A stretch of 64,000 nucleotides of DNA, taken from contig JAHEZD010000015.1 in NCBI GenBank assembly GCA_023251255.1, positions 1 through 64,000 on the forward strand, given 5' to 3'. Both the position numbers and the translations under genes were made by a program. Below are positions 61,702 to 64,000 of this stretch, one piece after another. Position 1 is the first letter of the stretch, and each line of letters begins with the position of its first letter. This DNA is from Chitinophagaceae bacterium. GTDB lineage: Bacteria; Bacteroidota; Bacteroidia; Chitinophagales; Chitinophagaceae. Below the pieces are notes generated by a model. It made no database searches. It had not been told where the DNA came from and saw nothing but the letters and a program-made list of their open reading frames with translations.

Positions 61702-63375
61702 TTATCTGCTATTTGCATCGTTCATCCTGATTCTCCTGCCCCTGTAATTCTTGCCATCCACCGCTTTGATCATTTGATGGGCAACTTTTTTGTCAACTTC
61801 CACCCAACTGTTCATTTCTTTCATATCAATCCTTCCCAAAACATCTTTGGGCAAATCACTCATATCCAGAATGAACTGCAAGAAACTTGCTTTATAGAAA
61901 CCATCTTTTGTGCCAAGGTTCACAAACAAACGCATGGTATCCCCATCGCTGTACTGCGTTGGCCTTGCCCTGTCATTGCCACCTATTCTCTGCCTTCCTT
62001 CACTTTGCATTGGCCTATCATTGAATTCCTTCCTCTCCCTTCTCTGTTCACGGACATTCAGGTCTTCCGCATTCTCATAATATTTCAGGAACCTATCAAA
62101 CTCCAATGCAGCCATGCGCGTAAGGATTTCCTCCTTGGTCACATCCGCAAACTTCTCCTGCAACATGGGCAAGTAAGTTGTATAATCTCCATGGGAAATA
62201 TCCGTGTTCAACAATTTTTCCATCAAGGAAAAGAACTGCTTGCGGCAAACATCCTTGCCACTTGGCAACTCCAATTTATGGAAAGTTACCTGTACCATTT
62301 TCTCAATGGACCTGATTTTATAAGTATCCTTTGCATGGATGATGCTCATACAGATACCCGTGCTTCCTGCACGGCCTGTACGTCCACTTCTATGTGTGTA
62401 CACTTCTATATCATCTGGCAGTTCAAAGTTGATCACGTGTGTTATTTCCTTCACATCAATACCACGGGCAGCCACATCTGTCGCTACCAACAACTGCAAG
62501 CTTTTTTCACGGAAAGCTCCCATTACTTTATCACGTTGCTGCTGCGTCAAATCGCCATGCAATGCATCAATATCGTAACCATCCCTTGTCAATTTTTCAG
62601 AGATGTTCTGTGCATCCAATTTGGTCCTGGTAAAGATGATGCCATAGATACCTGGGTTGAAATCTATTAACCTTTTCAATGCTTCATAACGATGATGGTT
62701 ATTGACAACGAAATATTGATGGTCTATGTTCTTGCTGGCACTGTTTGTTTTGCCAACAGTTACTTCAAAAGGCTCCTTCATATATTTCTTGCTCACCCGC
62801 TTGATTTCTGCAGGCATGGTAGCACTGAACAACCAAGTGGCTTCACGCTTTGGTGTGTTCTGCAGGATGAATTCGATATCATCCTTGAACCCCATGTTCA
62901 GCATTTCATCAGCTTCATCCAGCACCACATATTTTATCTGCTCAAGGTCAATTGCCTTCCTTTCAATCAAATCAATTAAACGTCCCGGTGTTGCCACCAC
63001 AATTTGAACACCACGTTTCAAATCACGGATCTGCATACCAATCGAAGTACCGCCATACACTGCTACTACATTAATAGCAGGGATGAATTTTTTGAACAGC
63101 TCAATTTCTGTTACAATCTGCAAACACAGTTCCCTAGTTGGACAAACCACCAACGCCTGGGGATGTTTCTGTGCCACTTCAATCAGGTGCAGCAATGGGA
63201 GGCCGAATGCTGCTGTTTTGCCTGTACCGGTTTGAGCCAGACCTATAAAATCTTTTGTTCCGCTCAAAAGGACCGGAATTGCTTTTTCCTGGATTGGAGT
63301 TGGGTTCACATACCCCAACGCATCGGTTGCCTTAACCAATTTCTCATCCAATCCTAACTCACTAAATGTTGTCAT
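61702..63375 (-). CDS. DEAD-box RNA helicase with DbpA-type C-terminal domain
   Basis: The 557-residue protein has all helicase motifs: Q-motif (GYVNPTPIQEKA), AQTGTGKT (46-53), PTRELCLQI, TPGRL, DEAD, SAT, IIFTRTK, and HRSGRTGR. After a variable linker rich in Arg and Glu (about 425-475), a C-terminal RRM-like DbpA domain (about 480-557; MRLFVNLGTKDGF, WVEVDKKVAHQMI) ends the protein. It probably acts in large-subunit assembly or cold adaptation. It interrupts the aromatic gene cluster, which suggests an insertion or a chance neighbour. Confidence 0.93.
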   Translation of the reverse strand: MTTFSELGLDEKLVKATDALGYVNPTPIQEKAIPVLLSGTKDFIGLAQTGTGKTAAFGLPLLHLIEVAQKHPQALVVCPTRELCLQIVTEIELFKKFIPAINVVAVYGGTSIGMQIRDLKRGVQIVVATPGRLIDLIERKAIDLEQIKYVVLDEADEMLNMGFKDDIEFILQNTPKREATWLFSATMPAEIKRVSKKYMKEPFEVTVGKTNSASKNIDHQYFVVNNHHRYEALKRLIDFNPGIYGIIFTRTKLDAQNISEKLTRDGYDIDALHGDLTQQQRDKVMGAFREKSLQLLVATDVAARGIDVKEITHVINFELPDDIEVYTHRSGRTGRAGSTGICMSIIHAKDTYKIRSIEKMVQVTFHKLELPSGKDVCRKQFFSLMEKLLNTDISHGDYTTYLPMLQEKFADVTKEEILTRMAALEFDRFLKYYENAEDLNVREQRRERKEFNDRPMQSEGRQRIGGNDRARPTQYSDGDTMRLFVNLGTKDGFYKASFLQFILDMSDLPKDVLGRIDMKEMNSWVEVDKKVAHQMIKAVDGKNYRGRRIRMNDANSR

Positions 63376-63702
63376 TATAATATAAAATTTGCGGCGAAGG
63401 TAACTGATTGAAAATGGATGGCAGATTTTAACTGATTTAGTGTCATTTTCAAGCTATTTTCTTCATTGCATTTTTTCTTTTTTGGTTACCGATTGAGGAA
63501 TACTGCTGAGCTTCTTTTTTCTTAAATATCGGAGTTCCATATCCCAATACCCAATTAATCTTTCTTCCTGAAAACGAAGAACATTACCTGTCTCGTCAAC
63601 AACCTTTTCCAGATAGGGTTACAGTTATACAATCGCTATCCAAACTCTCGATTTCAATACCACATCACTTTGAACAAGCATTTTTTTGAGTATCCATAGC
63701 TA
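63376..63702. other. Intergenic region between helicase and tyrA
   Basis: It contains a possible -7 box, TACCTTCG on the minus strand (63402-63395), before the helicase gene; one base differs from consensus. The rest holds a possible gene remnant (63463-63681, listed separately) and T-rich runs. No RNA gene is seen. Confidence 0.45.
63463..63681 (-). pseudogene. Possible decayed gene fragment
   Basis: From an ATG at 63681 the frame reads 18 codons, then two in-frame stop codons three bases apart, then continues in the same frame as about 50 protein-like codons (LEKVVDETGNVLRFQEER, then GYWDMELRYLRKKK) to a stop codon at 63463. The second part looks coding, with balanced charged and hydrophobic residues. 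I recognise no family. It may be a remnant or a chance frame. Confidence 0.3.
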
Positions 63703-64000
63703 CTACTTAATAATTCTCTTAATCCTGTTTGCATTCTCCATCAGCTCATTCAAGTACTCAATATTCTCCTTCTCCAAAGCGCTTTTAAATTTTCGTAGTT
63801 GCGAAATATGTTCATTCAAAACATCCAACACATTCTCCCTGTTCTGCATAAAAATGGGAGCCCACATAGCGGGATTGCTCTTTGCCAAACGGACAGTGCT
63901 TTCAAAACCGCCACCAGCCAGTTCAAAAATGGCATCTTCTTCTTTCTCCTTTTCCAGTACCGTATTGGCCAAAGCAAAAGAAGTGATATGTGATATATGG
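63703..64000 (-). CDS. tyrA: Prephenate dehydrogenase, C-terminal part (cut by window edge)
   Basis: The frame continues past the right edge, so only the last 99 or so residues are visible. HISHITSFALANTVLEKEKE, AGGGFESTVRLAKSNPAMWAPI and NRENVLDVLNEHISQLRKFK are typical of the helical dimerisation domain of arogenate/prephenate dehydrogenases. The enzyme oxidises prephenate to 4-hydroxyphenylpyruvate on the way to tyrosine. It lies in the same direction as the DAHP synthase, aroB, aroA and aroC. Confidence 0.9.
   Translation of the reverse strand, partial: HISHITSFALANTVLEKEKEEDAIFELAGGGFESTVRLAKSNPAMWAPIFMQNRENVLDVLNEHISQLRKFKSALEKENIEYLNELMENANRIKRIIK

Noticed and set aside
61774-62670. 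298-codon plus-strand frame inside the helicase gene
   Set aside because: It lies opposite the conserved helicase motifs and has no recognisable domain.

Overview
The window comes from the chromosome of a Bacteroidota bacterium, most likely of the Chitinophagaceae or a close relative. This is inferred from several lineage hallmarks. There are two very large secreted proteins, and the complete one ends in a type IX secretion (T9SS) sorting domain. DUF3857 transglutaminase-like proteins, a GLPGLI-type protein, a DUF4295 gene behind rpmB-rpmG and an OmpA protein with thrombospondin type 3 calcium repeats are also present. Upstream regions carry TAnnTTTG -7 boxes, and purine-rich ribosome binding sites are largely absent. 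I see no rRNA, tRNA, CRISPR array, insertion sequence or prophage.

Layout. 1-12465 (-) is one uninterrupted reading frame that leaves the left edge: a giant modular surface protein of at least 4155 residues. 12466-13745 is mostly non-coding, with hairpins. 13753-16557 holds rpsG, rpsL and ilvE on the minus strand. 16621-19703 (+) holds a possible HolD-like protein and a translationally coupled redoxin, histidine kinase and response regulator. 19801-22839 (-) is a second T9SS cargo protein, with a P-domain. 23057-28737 is housekeeping (rdgB, a thioesterase, aroE, a ComA homologue, a TPR protein) plus small envelope proteins. 28828-35926 holds yidC, an RRM RNA-binding protein, a DsbA-fold protein without its nucleophilic cysteine, and clpB. 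36159-39541 (+) is an envelope cluster: an active-type serine hydrolase, a paralogue lacking the catalytic Ser and Lys, a beta-barrel-like protein and a small potassium-channel-like membrane protein. 39542-43451 (-) is a pair of DUF3857 proteins, one with and one without the transglutaminase residues. 43488-51696 holds queG, a YdeI-like protein, anmK, pdhB, an APC permease, a polyprenyl synthase and small secreted proteins. 51725-53482 (-) holds rpmB, rpmG, DUF4295 and ftsY. 53642-56953 holds an OmpA protein, a VanX-like dipeptidase, a Cys/His-rich small protein, a thiamine-binding-type protein and a DUF952 protein. 56969-64000 (-) is an aromatic amino acid cluster (aroC, aroA, aroB, DAHP synthase-chorismate mutase, then tyrA cut by the right edge) with a DEAD-box helicase inserted.

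How the genes fit together. aroE, aroB, aroA, aroC, the DAHP synthase-chorismate mutase and tyrA cover most of the route from erythrose 4-phosphate and PEP to chorismate and on towards tyrosine; aroE lies about 32 kb from the rest. anmK, the VanX-like dipeptidase and the beta-lactamase-fold proteins suggest peptidoglycan recycling or remodelling. YidC, FtsY and the OmpA protein serve envelope biogenesis. The points most worth checking are the channel-like protein with an SGMGP motif where TVGYG is expected, the two pairs of active and apparently inactive paralogues, the possible HolD-like protein beside ilvE, and the ComA homologue in a non-methanogen. All function calls come from reading the sequence by eye, with no database search.
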